A DNA stretch of 64,000 nt from Burkholderiaceae bacterium. GTDB lineage: Bacteria; Pseudomonadota; Gammaproteobacteria; Burkholderiales; Burkholderiaceae_E. Positions 20,121-29,905 of this stretch are shown piece by piece (positions within the stretch are counted from its first letter, which is position 1; each line of letters begins with the position of its first letter). The position numbers and the translations under genes were made by a program. The notes under the pieces were generated by a model. That model made no database searches. It saw only the letters and a program-made list of their open reading frames with translations, and was not told where the DNA came from. The DNA is taken from the NCBI GenBank assembly GCA_023954015.1, contig JAMLIS010000001.1:345856-409855 (forward strand). The letters are read 5' to 3'.

Positions 20121-21509
20121 TCACGCCGCACGCTCCGAGCTTTCGCGCACGAGCAGCCGCATCTCCGAGATCGAGATCGACGGCAGGACGCGCACGAAGA
20201 CGAGGAACAGCCATGCGAAGGCCGCGAGCGTTCCGAGCAGGATCGTCCAATCCCAGAACGTGGGGATGAACAGACCCCACGACGAGGGCAGGAAATCGCG
20301 GTGCAGGCTCGAGACGACGATCAGCACGCGCTCCATCCACATGCCGAGATTGACGACGAGGCTCAGCGCGAAGAGCATGCCGACGCTGCGACGCACGCGG
20401 CGGAACCACAGCAACTGCGGCAGCACGACGTTGCAGGTCATCATCGCCCAGTAGACCGGCGCGTAGAAGCCGACCCAGCGGTCGACCGTCATCGAGATCT
20501 CGTATTCGTCGCCGCTGTAGAACGCGACGAAGATCTCGCTGGCGTAGCCGTACGCGAGCAGCCACCCGGTGGCGAGCATCACCTTGCCGGCGTGGTCCAG
20601 GTGGACATCGGTGATGAAGTCGTACAGGCCGAAGGCGCGGCGCAGCGGGATCGTCAGCGTGAGCACCATCGCGAAACCGGAGAACAACGCTCCGGCGACG
20701 AAATACGGCGGGAAGATCGTCGAGTGGTAGCCCGGCGTGTTGCCGATCGCGAAATCGAGCGAGATCACCGAGTGCACCGAGACGACGAGCGGCGTGGCCA
20801 GGCCGGCCAGCAGCAGGTACGCGATCTCGAACCGTTGCCACTGGCGCGCCTCGCCGCGCCAGCCGAGCGCGAAGATGCCGTAGGCGAAGCGCTTGGCGCG
20901 GCTCGTCGCGCGATCGCGCAGCGTGGCGAGGTCGGGGACGAGCCCGACGTACCAGAACAGGAACGAAACGGTGAGGTAGATCGCGATCGCGAAGAAATCC
21001 CAGACGAGCGGACTGCGCCAGTTCGGCCACAGGTTCATCTTGTCGGGGTACGGCGCGATCCAGTAGAAGAACCACGGGCGTCCGAGGTGCAGGATCGGAA
21101 ACAGGCCGGCCATCGCCACCGCGAACAGCGTCATCGCCTCGGCGAAACGGTTGATCGACGTTCGCCACTTCTGCCGCAGCAGCAGCAACACCGCTGAAAT
21201 GAACGTGCCGGCGTGGCCGATGCCGATCCACCAGACGACGTTGGCGATCGCGAAGCCCCACGCCACCGGGATGTTCACCCCCCAGATGCCGACGCCGCGA
21301 ACGAACAGGTAGCCGATCGCGCCGAGCAGCACCACCGTGCCGGCGAAGGTGCCGAAGAACGCGACGAGCCACGGCCAGCGCACCGGGCGCGTGAGCACGA
21401 GGTCGGCGATCTTGTCGGTGATGCTCGCGTAGCCCCAGCCCGCGCGCAGCACGCCGGCGTCCGACGAGGTCGGCGGCGCGCGGCGTCCGGAGCCCGCATC
21501 GGTGCTCAC
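20121..21509 (-). CDS. actC: Alternative complex III membrane subunit ActC (NrfD/PsrC family)
   Basis: A 462-residue integral membrane protein with about ten helices of the NrfD/PsrC type. WWIGIGHAGTFISAVLLLL, RFAEAMTLFAVAMAGLFPILH and GRPWFFYWIAPYP match ActC, which carries the quinol site of the complex. The GTG start overlaps the actB stop by 4 bases, and no better start exists nearby. Confidence 0.94.
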   Translation of the reverse strand: MSTDAGSGRRAPPTSSDAGVLRAGWGYASITDKIADLVLTRPVRWPWLVAFFGTFAGTVVLLGAIGYLFVRGVGIWGVNIPVAWGFAIANVVWWIGIGHAGTFISAVLLLLRQKWRTSINRFAEAMTLFAVAMAGLFPILHLGRPWFFYWIAPYPDKMNLWPNWRSPLVWDFFAIAIYLTVSFLFWYVGLVPDLATLRDRATSRAKRFAYGIFALGWRGEARQWQRFEIAYLLLAGLATPLVVSVHSVISLDFAIGNTPGYHSTIFPPYFVAGALFSGFAMVLTLTIPLRRAFGLYDFITDVHLDHAGKVMLATGWLLAYGYASEIFVAFYSGDEYEISMTVDRWVGFYAPVYWAMMTCNVVLPQLLWFRRVRRSVGMLFALSLVVNLGMWMERVLIVVSSLHRDFLPSSWGLFIPTFWDWTILLGTLAAFAWLFLVFVRVLPSISISEMRLLVRESSERAA

Positions 21510-24409
21510 GCTTCGTGCTCCGGCGGCGTTTCCACGCGCGCGAGATAGGTGGTGCGCGGGCGCGTGTTCAGCTCGCCCAGCAGCGCGTAGTGACGCGGCG
21601 AGCGCCGGACGCGCACCACTTCGGCCTTCGCGTCGTTGCCGTCGCCGAAGTGGATCGCGCGCGTCGGACACACCGCCTGGCACGCGGTGATCACCTCGCC
21701 GTCGGCGATCGTCCTGCCCTCGCGCTCGGCCGACAGTCGGGCACGCGTGATCCGCTGCAGGCAGTACGTGCACTTCTCCATCACGCCGCGATGCCGTACG
21801 GTCACGTCCGGGTTGCGCTGGCCCTTCAGCGACTCGACGCTCTCGTCGACCCACTGCAGGAAATTGAAGCGGCGCACCTTGTACGGGCAGTTGTTCGAGC
21901 AGAAGCGCGTGCCGATGCAGCGGTTGTAGACCTGCACGTTCAGCCCCTCGCTGTCGTGCACCGTCGCGCCCACCGGACAGACCACTTCGCACGGCGCGTT
22001 CTCGCAGTGCATGCACGGCACCGGCTGGAAGACGGTGCGCGCAGCGTCGTCCTCGTAGCGATCGACGCGGATCCAGTGCATCTCGCGCCCGTTCGCCACC
22101 TGCTCGGCGCCGACCACCGGGATGTTGTTCTCGGCCTGGCAGGCGATCGTGCACGCATTGCAGCCGATGCACGCGTCCAGGTCGATCGCCATCGCCCAGG
22201 CGTGCGTCGGATACTCGATCGGCGGATACAGCGACGGCCGCGCGCGTACGGGCTCGTCGATGCGCTCGCCGGGCGCCACGACCCGGGCAAGCGCTCGTCC
22301 GTGCTGGTCGATCGTGTGCTGCGTGACCGCGAACGAATGTCGCCGGCCGGTGCGCTCGAGCTGCACGCGGATCGGCGCGTCGGAGCCGTCGCGCAGCGCA
22401 TAGGCGTCGAAGCCGAGGCCGGAGCCGACGCGTCCGGCGCTGCGCCGCCCGTAGCCGAGCGGCAGGCTGACCACCCCCTCGGCGTGCCCGGTCTGCACCC
22501 ACAACGGCGCCTCGAGCGCGCGCTCGCCGGCGACGATACGCACGACGTCGCCGGTGGCGAGCGATCGAGCGACCGCGCTGCCCGGACCGATGAACGCCGC
22601 GTTCTCCCAGGTGAGCTTGGTGAACGGGCGCGGCAATTCCTGCAGCCACGCGTTGTTCGCGAAAGCGCCGTCGTCGACCGAAGCATCGGCGACGAAGACC
22701 GCGACGAAGGACTCGGCGGCTTCGGCGGGCGGTGCCGGCGGAGTCGACGCGCCGACGGCGGCGGCACCCGCAGGAGCGACGCCCGCTGCGCTCGCTGGAG
22801 CGACGCCCGCTGGCGCGGCTTCGACGCGCGACGACGGCGCCGCTGCCGGATCGATCCGGTTCGCGGCGTGCGGCGCAACGATCGGCAGATAGGCACTCGA
22901 TTCGATCGTTCCGGCCCGCAGGCTGCGTCGCCACCGGGCATCGAACTCCCCGGGCCCGCTCGATCCTCGCCACGTCGCGCGCACGATCTCGCGCCCGTCG
23001 CGTTCCGGGTCGGCAGCCAGCACGGCGAGCAGTTCGTGCGCCGAGCGCGTGTCGTACAGCGGCGCGATCGCCGGTTGCAACACCGTGACGCTTCCGTCGA
23101 AGGCGCGCGAATCGCTCCACTGCTCGTAGTCGTGCGAGCGCGGCAGATGCCAGGTGCAGGCCTCGGAAGTCTCGTCGCGATACAGCGACAGATGCGCGCT
23201 GAACTCGACGCGACGCAGCGCATCCGCGAAGCGCGATCGAGCCGGCGCGTCGTAGACCGGATTGCCGTCGAGGATCAGCAGCGTATCGACGTCGCCGCCA
23301 TGCATCGCGTCGGCGAGATCGTCGATCGAGCCCGCCGGTTCGTCGCCCTCGGGCGGCTCGATCCAGTCGACGCTCGTGCCGCCGGCGCCGAGCCGCAGGT
23401 TGAGCAGATGCGCGATCGCGTGCGTGTTCGCCGATGCCAACGGGCCGGCGACGACGAGCGCCTGCGCACCCGCCCGCTTCAGGCGAGCGGCCCAGCGCAG
23501 CACCCGGGCGTCGGCTGCGTCCGTCGGCGCGGCGGAAGACCCGGAGTTCGCGAGATCGGGATACAACTGCGCGGCCAGGCGCCGGGCGAGCGCGTCGATG
23601 CGAGCCGGCGCCAGCACGAGACGCTCGTCGGCGCGTGCGCCGAACAGTCCGCGCGTGGTCTCTGCGCAGACGAGACGCGCCAGCCTGGAAGCATCATCGG
23701 CACGCAGGTCGTCGGCCCGCCGCGCCGACCAGTCGATCGCGTTGCGCACGCACGCCGGTCCTTCGGAGAAAGGGTCGGCCCCGAGCGACACGACGAAACG
23801 CGCACGATCGAAATGCGATACGCCGCGCACGACGCGCCCGAAGACGCTACGCGCCCCCTCGTCGGCCGCTCGCACGTGCAGCGGATCGTGCCGATGCCAG
23901 CGCGCGCGCGGAAAGCGCTCGAGCAGCGCTTCGACCTGCCGGCGCAGCGTGGGCGACGTGAAACGCGGGGTGAGCAGGCGCAGCCCCTCGCCGCGACGCT
24001 CGAGCAGCTGCGCCTCGCGCGCGCGCCACGCGGTGTCGAAGGCGCCCCAGCTCGCCGTCAGGCCGCGCTGCACGACGGCCGGCGATCGGTCCGGATCCCA
24101 CAGCTGCAACACCGATGCCTGCGCGAAGACGTCGGTGGCGCCGAGGCTCGACGGATGCGTCGGATTGCCTTCGATCTTGATCGGACGGCCCTGCTTCGTG
24201 CCGACCAGCACGCCGTGCGCGAAGCCGCCGCGCACGAAAGCGGTTGCGTAGTACACGGGCAGCGACGCGGTGCCGGCTTCCGGCATCCGCTCGTAGGGAA
24301 CGATGCGCTCGTCGGGCACGCGCGTGCAGCCGGCGCCGGCCAGCGCGACCGACGCCGCCATCCGTTGCAGGACGCTGCGGCGATCGGGGTTGTCGGGCGG
24401 CTTCGTCAT
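21506..24409 (-). CDS. actB: Alternative complex III iron-sulfur subunit ActB
   Basis: A 967-residue fusion of a molybdopterin-oxidoreductase-like domain (lacking Mo ligands) and a ferredoxin-like domain. The N-terminus has a twin-arginine-like signal, DRRSVLQRMAASVALAGAGC. Cluster motifs lie in the last third: CIGCNACTIACQAENNIP, CMHCENAPCEVVCP, CIGTRFCSNNCPYK and CTYC with CQAVCP, enough for several cubane clusters. A Pro/Ala-rich insert lies near residue 540. It links quinol oxidation in ActC to the heme subunits. The ATG at 24409 is 5 bases after the actA stop; a TTG at 24427 is an alternative. Confidence 0.94.
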   Translation of the reverse strand: MTKPPDNPDRRSVLQRMAASVALAGAGCTRVPDERIVPYERMPEAGTASLPVYYATAFVRGGFAHGVLVGTKQGRPIKIEGNPTHPSSLGATDVFAQASVLQLWDPDRSPAVVQRGLTASWGAFDTAWRAREAQLLERRGEGLRLLTPRFTSPTLRRQVEALLERFPRARWHRHDPLHVRAADEGARSVFGRVVRGVSHFDRARFVVSLGADPFSEGPACVRNAIDWSARRADDLRADDASRLARLVCAETTRGLFGARADERLVLAPARIDALARRLAAQLYPDLANSGSSAAPTDAADARVLRWAARLKRAGAQALVVAGPLASANTHAIAHLLNLRLGAGGTSVDWIEPPEGDEPAGSIDDLADAMHGGDVDTLLILDGNPVYDAPARSRFADALRRVEFSAHLSLYRDETSEACTWHLPRSHDYEQWSDSRAFDGSVTVLQPAIAPLYDTRSAHELLAVLAADPERDGREIVRATWRGSSGPGEFDARWRRSLRAGTIESSAYLPIVAPHAANRIDPAAAPSSRVEAAPAGVAPASAAGVAPAGAAAVGASTPPAPPAEAAESFVAVFVADASVDDGAFANNAWLQELPRPFTKLTWENAAFIGPGSAVARSLATGDVVRIVAGERALEAPLWVQTGHAEGVVSLPLGYGRRSAGRVGSGLGFDAYALRDGSDAPIRVQLERTGRRHSFAVTQHTIDQHGRALARVVAPGERIDEPVRARPSLYPPIEYPTHAWAMAIDLDACIGCNACTIACQAENNIPVVGAEQVANGREMHWIRVDRYEDDAARTVFQPVPCMHCENAPCEVVCPVGATVHDSEGLNVQVYNRCIGTRFCSNNCPYKVRRFNFLQWVDESVESLKGQRNPDVTVRHRGVMEKCTYCLQRITRARLSAEREGRTIADGEVITACQAVCPTRAIHFGDGNDAKAEVVRVRRSPRHYALLGELNTRPRTTYLARVETPPEHEA

Positions 24410-24414
24410 GTCGG

Positions 24415-25071
24415 TCAGCGGTGGCAACTCGAGCAGTCGGTCATGCGCCTGCGACTGTCCAGAGCGACGACGTGCGCGGCTTCGCGCGCCGCGTCACGCG
24501 CCGCCTCGGCAGCCGGAGGATCGAGCATCTCGAAGACGCGATCCGGCGCACGCAGGTGCGGTCGCGGATCGCGGTGGCATTGCAGGCACCACTGCATCTG
24601 CAGCGGAGAGACGCGCCAGGTCAGCGGCATCTGGTCGACGCGGCCATGGCACTGCTGGCAGGCGACCCCCTTGGCGACGTGGATCGAGTGGTCGAAATAG
24701 ACGAAGTCGGGCAGGTCGTGCACGCGTCGCCACGCGATCGGCGTCCCGCTGCGCGCGCTCTCGTGCAGCGGCGCGAGCATCGGCGCGTCGCGATACAACT
24801 GCGAATGGCAGGTCAGGCAGGTCCGGGTCGACGGCATGCCGGCGAAGGCCCCGGTCTCCACGTTCGTGTGGCAATAGCGGCAATCGATGCCGTCGTCGCC
24901 GACGTGGTGCTTGTGACTGAACGGGATCGGCTGCGCGATCGCCTTGCCGATCAGCAGGTCGGCGCGCGCGCGCCACACCGCGAGCACGAGCAGCGCCAGC
25001 AGCGACAGCCCGATGGCGGCGACGACGAGCTTGACGACGAGCTCGACTCGTGGCGGGAAGAGCTGGACCAT
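24415..25071 (-). CDS. actA: Alternative complex III pentaheme cytochrome c ActA
   Basis: A 218-residue membrane-anchored multiheme cytochrome. One helix (10-33) is followed by five heme sites: CRYCH (64), CLTCH (85), CQQCH (138), CLQCH (162) and CSSCH (213). IPFSHKHHVGDDGIDCRYCH and FVYFDHSIHVAKGVACQQCH match ActA. It is the first gene of the complex and stands 105 bases after the formate dehydrogenase gene on the same strand; that gap holds no obvious promoter. Confidence 0.95.
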   Translation of the reverse strand: MVQLFPPRVELVVKLVVAAIGLSLLALLVLAVWRARADLLIGKAIAQPIPFSHKHHVGDDGIDCRYCHTNVETGAFAGMPSTRTCLTCHSQLYRDAPMLAPLHESARSGTPIAWRRVHDLPDFVYFDHSIHVAKGVACQQCHGRVDQMPLTWRVSPLQMQWCLQCHRDPRPHLRAPDRVFEMLDPPAAEAARDAAREAAHVVALDSRRRMTDCSSCHR

Positions 25072-25176
25072 GATCGACTTGCCGGCGCCCCGGACGGGAT
25101 GCGCCGACGAGCGAAGGCGACAGCAATCCGACGGCCTGTCGATGGCGGCAGAAAACGCCGCGATCGCCTGCAGCGC

Positions 25177-28014
25177 TTACGCGGACTCGCGCAGCGCTTC
25201 GACCGAGACTGCGCAGTACTTGAAGCCGGGGATCCTGCCGACCGGATCGAGCTGCGGATGCGTCAGGACGTTGGCCGCTGCTTCCGCGTACGCGAACGGC
25301 ACGAATACGCAGCCGGGCGCCACACCGTCGTCCTCGCGAACGAAGAGCTCGATCTGCCCCCGCCGCGACGCGATGCGCGCGCGCATGCCGGGCCGCAGGT
25401 CCAGGCGAGCGAGGTCGCGCGGATGCAACGAAGCCGTCGCTTCGGGTTCGATCGCATCGAGTGCCTGCGCCCGGCGCGTCATCGCGCCGGTGTGCCAGTG
25501 CTCGAGCTGGCGTCCGGTGGTGAGCACGAACGGATAGTCGGCGTCGGGCGATTCGGCCGGCGCAGCGGGCGCCGCCGGGACGAAGCGGCCGCGTCCGCTC
25601 GCCGTCGGAAAACGCTCGCGGAAAACGACCGGCTGCCCGGGATCGTCGGCGCTGGTGCACGGATAGGTGACGCTGCCTTCGCGCTCGAGGCGATCCCAGT
25701 CGATGCCGCGGATCGAATCCATCGACTCGCGCATTTCCGCGAACACTTCGCGCGGATGCGAGTAGCGCCAGTCCAGGCCGAGCCCGCGCGCCACCGCGAC
25801 GAGGATGTCGAGATCGGCACGCGCCTGCCCGGGCGGCTCGACCGCCTTGCGCGCGAACTGCACCATCCGGTCGGTGTTCGTGAAGCTGCCGCTCTTCTCG
25901 GGGAACGCCGAAGCCGGAAGAATCGCGTCGGCCAGGTACGCCGTCTCGGTCGGGAAGATGTCCTGCACGACGAGCAGGTCGAGCGCGGCGAGCGCCCGCC
26001 GCGCATGGCGCAGGTCGGGATCGGACATCGCCGGGTTCTCGCCCATCACGTACAGGCCGCGGATGCGCCGCTCGGCGGCGGCCTGCAGGATCTCGACGAC
26101 GGTCAGCCCCGGGCGGCGATCGATGCGCGTGCCCCACAGCCGCTCGAAGCGCTCGGCGACGCGCTCGTCGTCCACCCGGCCGTAGTCGGGCAGCATCATC
26201 GGGATCAGGCCGACGTCGGAGGCGCCCTGCACGTTGTTCTGCCCGCGCAGCGGATGCAGTCCGGCGCCCGGGCGCCCGATCTGGCCGGTGCACAGGGCCA
26301 GCGCGATCAGGCAGCGCGCGTTGTCGGTGCCGTGCACGTGCTGCGAGACGCCCATGCCCCACAGGATCATCGACGCGCGGCTCGTCGCGTACTGCTGCGC
26401 GACCGTGCGGATCGTCGCCGCGTCGATGCCGCACAGCGGCGCCATGCGCTCGGGGCTGCAGGCGGCCAGGTGCGCGCGCAATGCCTCGAAGTCGGCGGTG
26501 CGCGTGGCGACGAACTCGCAATCGACGAAGCCGCCGTAGACGATCGCGTGCAGCATCGCGTCGAGCAGCGCGATGTCGGCGCCCGGCGTGAACTGCAGCA
26601 CCGTGGAGGCGTGCCGCGCCAGTTCGTTGCGCTTCGGATCGGCGACGACGAGCGTGGTTCCGCTGCGCGCGGCGTTCTTGATCCAGGTGGCGGCAACCGG
26701 ATGGTTGACCGTGGGGTTCGATCCGATGACGAGCACGAAGTCGGCCTTCAGCACGTCGGAGACCGGATTCGACACGGCGCCCGAACCGATGCCTTCGAGC
26801 AGCGCGGCCACCGACGACGCATGGCACAAGCGCGTGCAGTGGTCGACGTTGTTCGTTCCGAAGCCGGTGCGAACGAGCTTCTGGAACAGGTACGCCTCCT
26901 CGTTGCTGCCCTTGGCCGAACCGAAGCCGGCGAGCGCCTGCGAACCGATCTCGTCGCGGATGCGCGCCAGGCCCCCGGCGGCGACGGCCAGCGCCTCGTC
27001 CCACGTCGCCTCGCGAAACCGGTCGCGCCAGTCGGCCGGCACGCGGTCGAAATCGGCGTCCTTCGCGGCCCCTTCGCGACGCACGAGCGGCACGTCGAGC
27101 CGCTCGCGGCTGGCGGCATAGTCGAAGCCGAAGCGTCCCTTCACACACAGCCGTCCGTGGTTCGCCGGCCCGTTGCGGCCCTCGACGTAGCGGATGCGGT
27201 TGCCCGAGACGTGATACGTCAGCTGGCAGCCGACGCCGCAGAACGGGCACAGCGAATCGACGCGGCGCTCGGCGGCGCGCGGCGCAACGTCGCCGGGCTG
27301 CAGCGGCGCATCGACCTCGCCGAGCAGCCGCGGCATCAGCGCCCCCGTGGGGCAGGCCTGGACGCATTCGCCGCAACCGACGCAGGTCGATGCGCCCATC
27401 GGATCGCCGAAATCGAAGACGATGCGCGAAGCGTCGCCACGACCGGCGTAGCCGATGACGTCGTTGGCCTGCTCTTCGCGGCAGGCGCGAACGCAACGCG
27501 CGCACTGGATGCACGCGTCGAGCTGCACGGCGATCGCGGGATGACTGAAGTCGGCAAGCGGCTGCGCACGGGACGCGAAGCGCGAATGCCCGACACCCAG
27601 CTCGCGCGCCCAGTGCGTCAGCTCGGAATCCTCGCGGCGCGGCTCGGAGGGCGAGTCGGCGACGAGCAGCTCGACGACCATTCGCTGCGCCGCTCGCGCG
27701 CGCGCGCTCGCGCTGCGCACCTTCATGCCGGCGGATGGCATCCGGCAGCACGAGGCGGCGAGCACGCGTTCGCCGTCGATCTCGACGACGCAGGCGCGGC
27801 AGTTGCCGTCGGGCCGATAGCCTTCCTGCCGGCACAGCGTGGGGATCGTCGTGCCGTGTCGGCGCGCCGCCTCGTAGATCGTCTCGCCGGCGCGCGCCTC
27901 GATCGCGCGGCCGTCGAGCTCGAAGCCGATCGTCGCGCCGGGCCCTGCGTCGGACGCCGCACCGTGCCCCGCACGCGCAGCGGGTGCACGCGCGGCTTCG
28001 ACGACGCGAATCAT
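25177..28014 (-). CDS. NAD-dependent formate dehydrogenase, catalytic (alpha) subunit
   Basis: A 945-residue cytosolic molybdenum or tungsten enzyme. Order: [2Fe-2S] domain (C61, C72, C75, C89 or C90), two [4Fe-4S] clusters (CIQCARCVRAC at 168; CVGCGECVQAC at 211), the catalytic-domain [4Fe-4S] site (CPFCGVGC at 256, C290), then bis-MGD domains. The formate-oxidising residue is cysteine C397 (DHCTRLCHAS), not selenocysteine. It resembles FdsA and Methylobacterium Fdh1A. GAGGA stands before the ATG at 28014; an earlier ATG at 28044 would overlap the upstream gene. It pairs with the fused beta subunit upstream. Confidence 0.93.
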   Translation of the reverse strand: MIRVVEAARAPAARAGHGAASDAGPGATIGFELDGRAIEARAGETIYEAARRHGTTIPTLCRQEGYRPDGNCRACVVEIDGERVLAASCCRMPSAGMKVRSASARARAAQRMVVELLVADSPSEPRREDSELTHWARELGVGHSRFASRAQPLADFSHPAIAVQLDACIQCARCVRACREEQANDVIGYAGRGDASRIVFDFGDPMGASTCVGCGECVQACPTGALMPRLLGEVDAPLQPGDVAPRAAERRVDSLCPFCGVGCQLTYHVSGNRIRYVEGRNGPANHGRLCVKGRFGFDYAASRERLDVPLVRREGAAKDADFDRVPADWRDRFREATWDEALAVAAGGLARIRDEIGSQALAGFGSAKGSNEEAYLFQKLVRTGFGTNNVDHCTRLCHASSVAALLEGIGSGAVSNPVSDVLKADFVLVIGSNPTVNHPVAATWIKNAARSGTTLVVADPKRNELARHASTVLQFTPGADIALLDAMLHAIVYGGFVDCEFVATRTADFEALRAHLAACSPERMAPLCGIDAATIRTVAQQYATSRASMILWGMGVSQHVHGTDNARCLIALALCTGQIGRPGAGLHPLRGQNNVQGASDVGLIPMMLPDYGRVDDERVAERFERLWGTRIDRRPGLTVVEILQAAAERRIRGLYVMGENPAMSDPDLRHARRALAALDLLVVQDIFPTETAYLADAILPASAFPEKSGSFTNTDRMVQFARKAVEPPGQARADLDILVAVARGLGLDWRYSHPREVFAEMRESMDSIRGIDWDRLEREGSVTYPCTSADDPGQPVVFRERFPTASGRGRFVPAAPAAPAESPDADYPFVLTTGRQLEHWHTGAMTRRAQALDAIEPEATASLHPRDLARLDLRPGMRARIASRRGQIELFVREDDGVAPGCVFVPFAYAEAAANVLTHPQLDPVGRIPGFKYCAVSVEALRESA

Positions 28015-28024
28015 CGAAGCGTCC

Positions 28025-29728
28025 TCATCGGCCGTGCACCTCATCGGGAAACCAGCGCATCACCGACAGCATCGGGTTCGGTGCCGCCTGCCCGAGCCCG
28101 CAGATCGACGCGTCGATCATCGTGCCGGAAAGCTCTGCGAGCAGCGGCGCGTCCCAGCTCTGCTCGCGCATGCGCTCGAGCGCCTTGGCAGTGCCGACGC
28201 GACACGGCGTGCACTGCCCGCACGACTCGCTGCGAAAGAACGCCATCAGGTTGCGCGCGGCGTCGGCGGCCGAATCGCGCCGCGACAGCACGACGATCGC
28301 CGCCGAGCCGATGAATGCGCCGTGCGGCTGCAGCGTGTCGAAGTCGAGCGGCTCGTCGGCGAGCGACGCCGGCAGGATGCCGCCCGAGGCGCCACCCGGC
28401 AGCCAGGCGTACAGCTCGTGTCCCGGCGACATGCCGGCGCAGTGCTCGTCGATCAGTTCGCGCAGGCTGATGCCGGCCGGGGCGAGCTTCACGCCCGGCT
28501 CGCGCACGCGCCCCGATACCGAGAAGCTACGCAGCCCGTGCCGGCCGCGCCGGCCGTGCGAAGCGAACCACGCGGCGCCGCGTTCGAGGATCTCTGGCAC
28601 CCAGTGCAGCGTCTCGACGTTGTGCACCAGCGTGGGGCGCCCGAAGAGGCCTCGCTCGGCGACGTACGGCGGGCGCAGCCGGGGCATGCCGCGCTTTCCT
28701 TCGATCGATTCGATCAGCGCGCTCTCCTCGCCGCAGATGTAGGCGCCTGCCCCGCGGCGCAGCTCGATGCGCGGCAGGGGTGCGGCAAACGGCGGGTCGG
28801 CGCGCAACGCGTCGATCTCGCGCTCGAGCAGCGCGCGCACGCCGGCGTATTCGTCGCGAAGATAGACGTAGCAGGCCTCGCAGCCGACGACCGCAGCGGC
28901 GATCAGCATTCCTTCGAGCATCCGGTGCGGCGCGCGTTCGAGATAGTGGCGGTCCTTGAAGGTGCCCGGTTCGCCCTCGTCGGCGTTGACGACCAGCAGG
29001 CGCGGGCCGGGTTGCGCAGCCACCGCGCGCCATTTGCGCGCGACGGGGAAACCCGCGCCGCCCAGGCCGCGCAGCGCCGACGACTCGAGCTCGGCGAGCA
29101 CGGCATCGCCCTGCGACGGCTGCGCGAGCACGCGCGCGAGCTGCCGGTAGCCGCCGTGGGCGCGGTAGGTCGCGAGGTCGCCGTAGCCGGCGATCGCGCC
29201 GGCGCGCGGATCGGGCAGCGGACACGCCCGATCGCCATCGGCGATCGCCGCCTCGATGCGCTCGACGCTCGCCGGCGCGACCGGGCGCTGGCCGACCACC
29301 GCCACCGGCGCGTCGGCGCAGCGTCCGACGCAAGGCACCGGCTGCACGCGCAGCTCGCGACCCAGGCGCGTGGCGAGCGACTCGATCAGCGCCCGCGAAC
29401 CGGCCATCTCGCACGAGAGCGACGCGCAGACGCGAACGGTGAGCGCCGGCGGCGGCGCCTCGCCTTCGCGAACGACGTCGAAGTGGTGGTAGAAGCTCGC
29501 GACCTCGTAGACCTCGGCCTGCGACAGGCGCATGCGCTCGGCGAGCGCAGCGAGCAACCCGGCCGGCAGGCACCCTTGCGCATCCTGGATGCGATGCAGG
29601 TGCTCGATCAGCAGGTCGCGCCGCATCGGTGCATCGCCGAACAGCGCCTCGATGCGCGCACGCGCGTCGGGCTGCACCTGGCGCCCCTTGCGCTGGCCGA
29701 TCGGGCGGCGAAACGAGACGGTCTGCAT
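28025..29728 (-). CDS. NAD-dependent formate dehydrogenase, fused NuoE/NuoF-like (beta) subunit
   Basis: A 567-residue diaphorase subunit. The first 165 residues are NuoE-like with a thioredoxin-fold [2Fe-2S] site (CASLSCEMAG and CVGRCADAPV). Residues about 200-567 are NuoF-like: FMN/NAD loops GLGGAGFPVARKW and NADEGEPGTFKDRHYLE, ICGEESALIESIEG, and the [4Fe-4S] site ESCGQCTPCRVG. In Cupriavidus these are two genes (fdsG, fdsB); the fused form is as in Methylobacterium Fdh1B. It passes formate electrons to NAD+. The ATG at 29728 is preceded by a -10-like TACATT, not a Shine-Dalgarno site. Confidence 0.92.
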   Translation of the reverse strand: MQTVSFRRPIGQRKGRQVQPDARARIEALFGDAPMRRDLLIEHLHRIQDAQGCLPAGLLAALAERMRLSQAEVYEVASFYHHFDVVREGEAPPPALTVRVCASLSCEMAGSRALIESLATRLGRELRVQPVPCVGRCADAPVAVVGQRPVAPASVERIEAAIADGDRACPLPDPRAGAIAGYGDLATYRAHGGYRQLARVLAQPSQGDAVLAELESSALRGLGGAGFPVARKWRAVAAQPGPRLLVVNADEGEPGTFKDRHYLERAPHRMLEGMLIAAAVVGCEACYVYLRDEYAGVRALLEREIDALRADPPFAAPLPRIELRRGAGAYICGEESALIESIEGKRGMPRLRPPYVAERGLFGRPTLVHNVETLHWVPEILERGAAWFASHGRRGRHGLRSFSVSGRVREPGVKLAPAGISLRELIDEHCAGMSPGHELYAWLPGGASGGILPASLADEPLDFDTLQPHGAFIGSAAIVVLSRRDSAADAARNLMAFFRSESCGQCTPCRVGTAKALERMREQSWDAPLLAELSGTMIDASICGLGQAAPNPMLSVMRWFPDEVHGR

Positions 29729-29736
29729 CGCCCCCG

Positions 29737-29742
29737 AATGTA
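29737..29742 (-). promoter_or_regulatory. -10-like TACATT eight bases before the formate dehydrogenase start
   Basis: TACATT on the minus strand ends 8 bases before the ATG at 29728. It may give a leaderless message for the formate dehydrogenase operon. No clear -35 box. Confidence 0.4.
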
Positions 29743-29802
29743 CCAGCCGACGCGGCGGCATGCCTCGCCGGCCGGGGCGAACGCTGCGTTCCGGAACCGG
29801 GG

Positions 29803-29840
29803 TCGCTGCGAAACGCTGCAATTTCCGCGGTGGAACGGGC
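29803..29840. repeat. Dispersed intergenic repeat, copy C
   Basis: CGCTGCGAAACGCTGCAATTTCC followed by GCGGTGGAACGGG shares layout with copies at 9113 and 9551. Partial copies surround it: GAACGCTGCGTTCCGGAACC at 29779 and AATGCAGCGTTCTGCAGCGTT at 29853. The gap 29729-29905 holds only this element and the fdh promoter region. Confidence 0.65.
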
Positions 29841-29905
29841 TGCGAAACGGAAAATGCAGCGTTCTGCAGCGTTCTAAAAGCGTCTTGCGGCGTTCACACG
29901 GTTGC

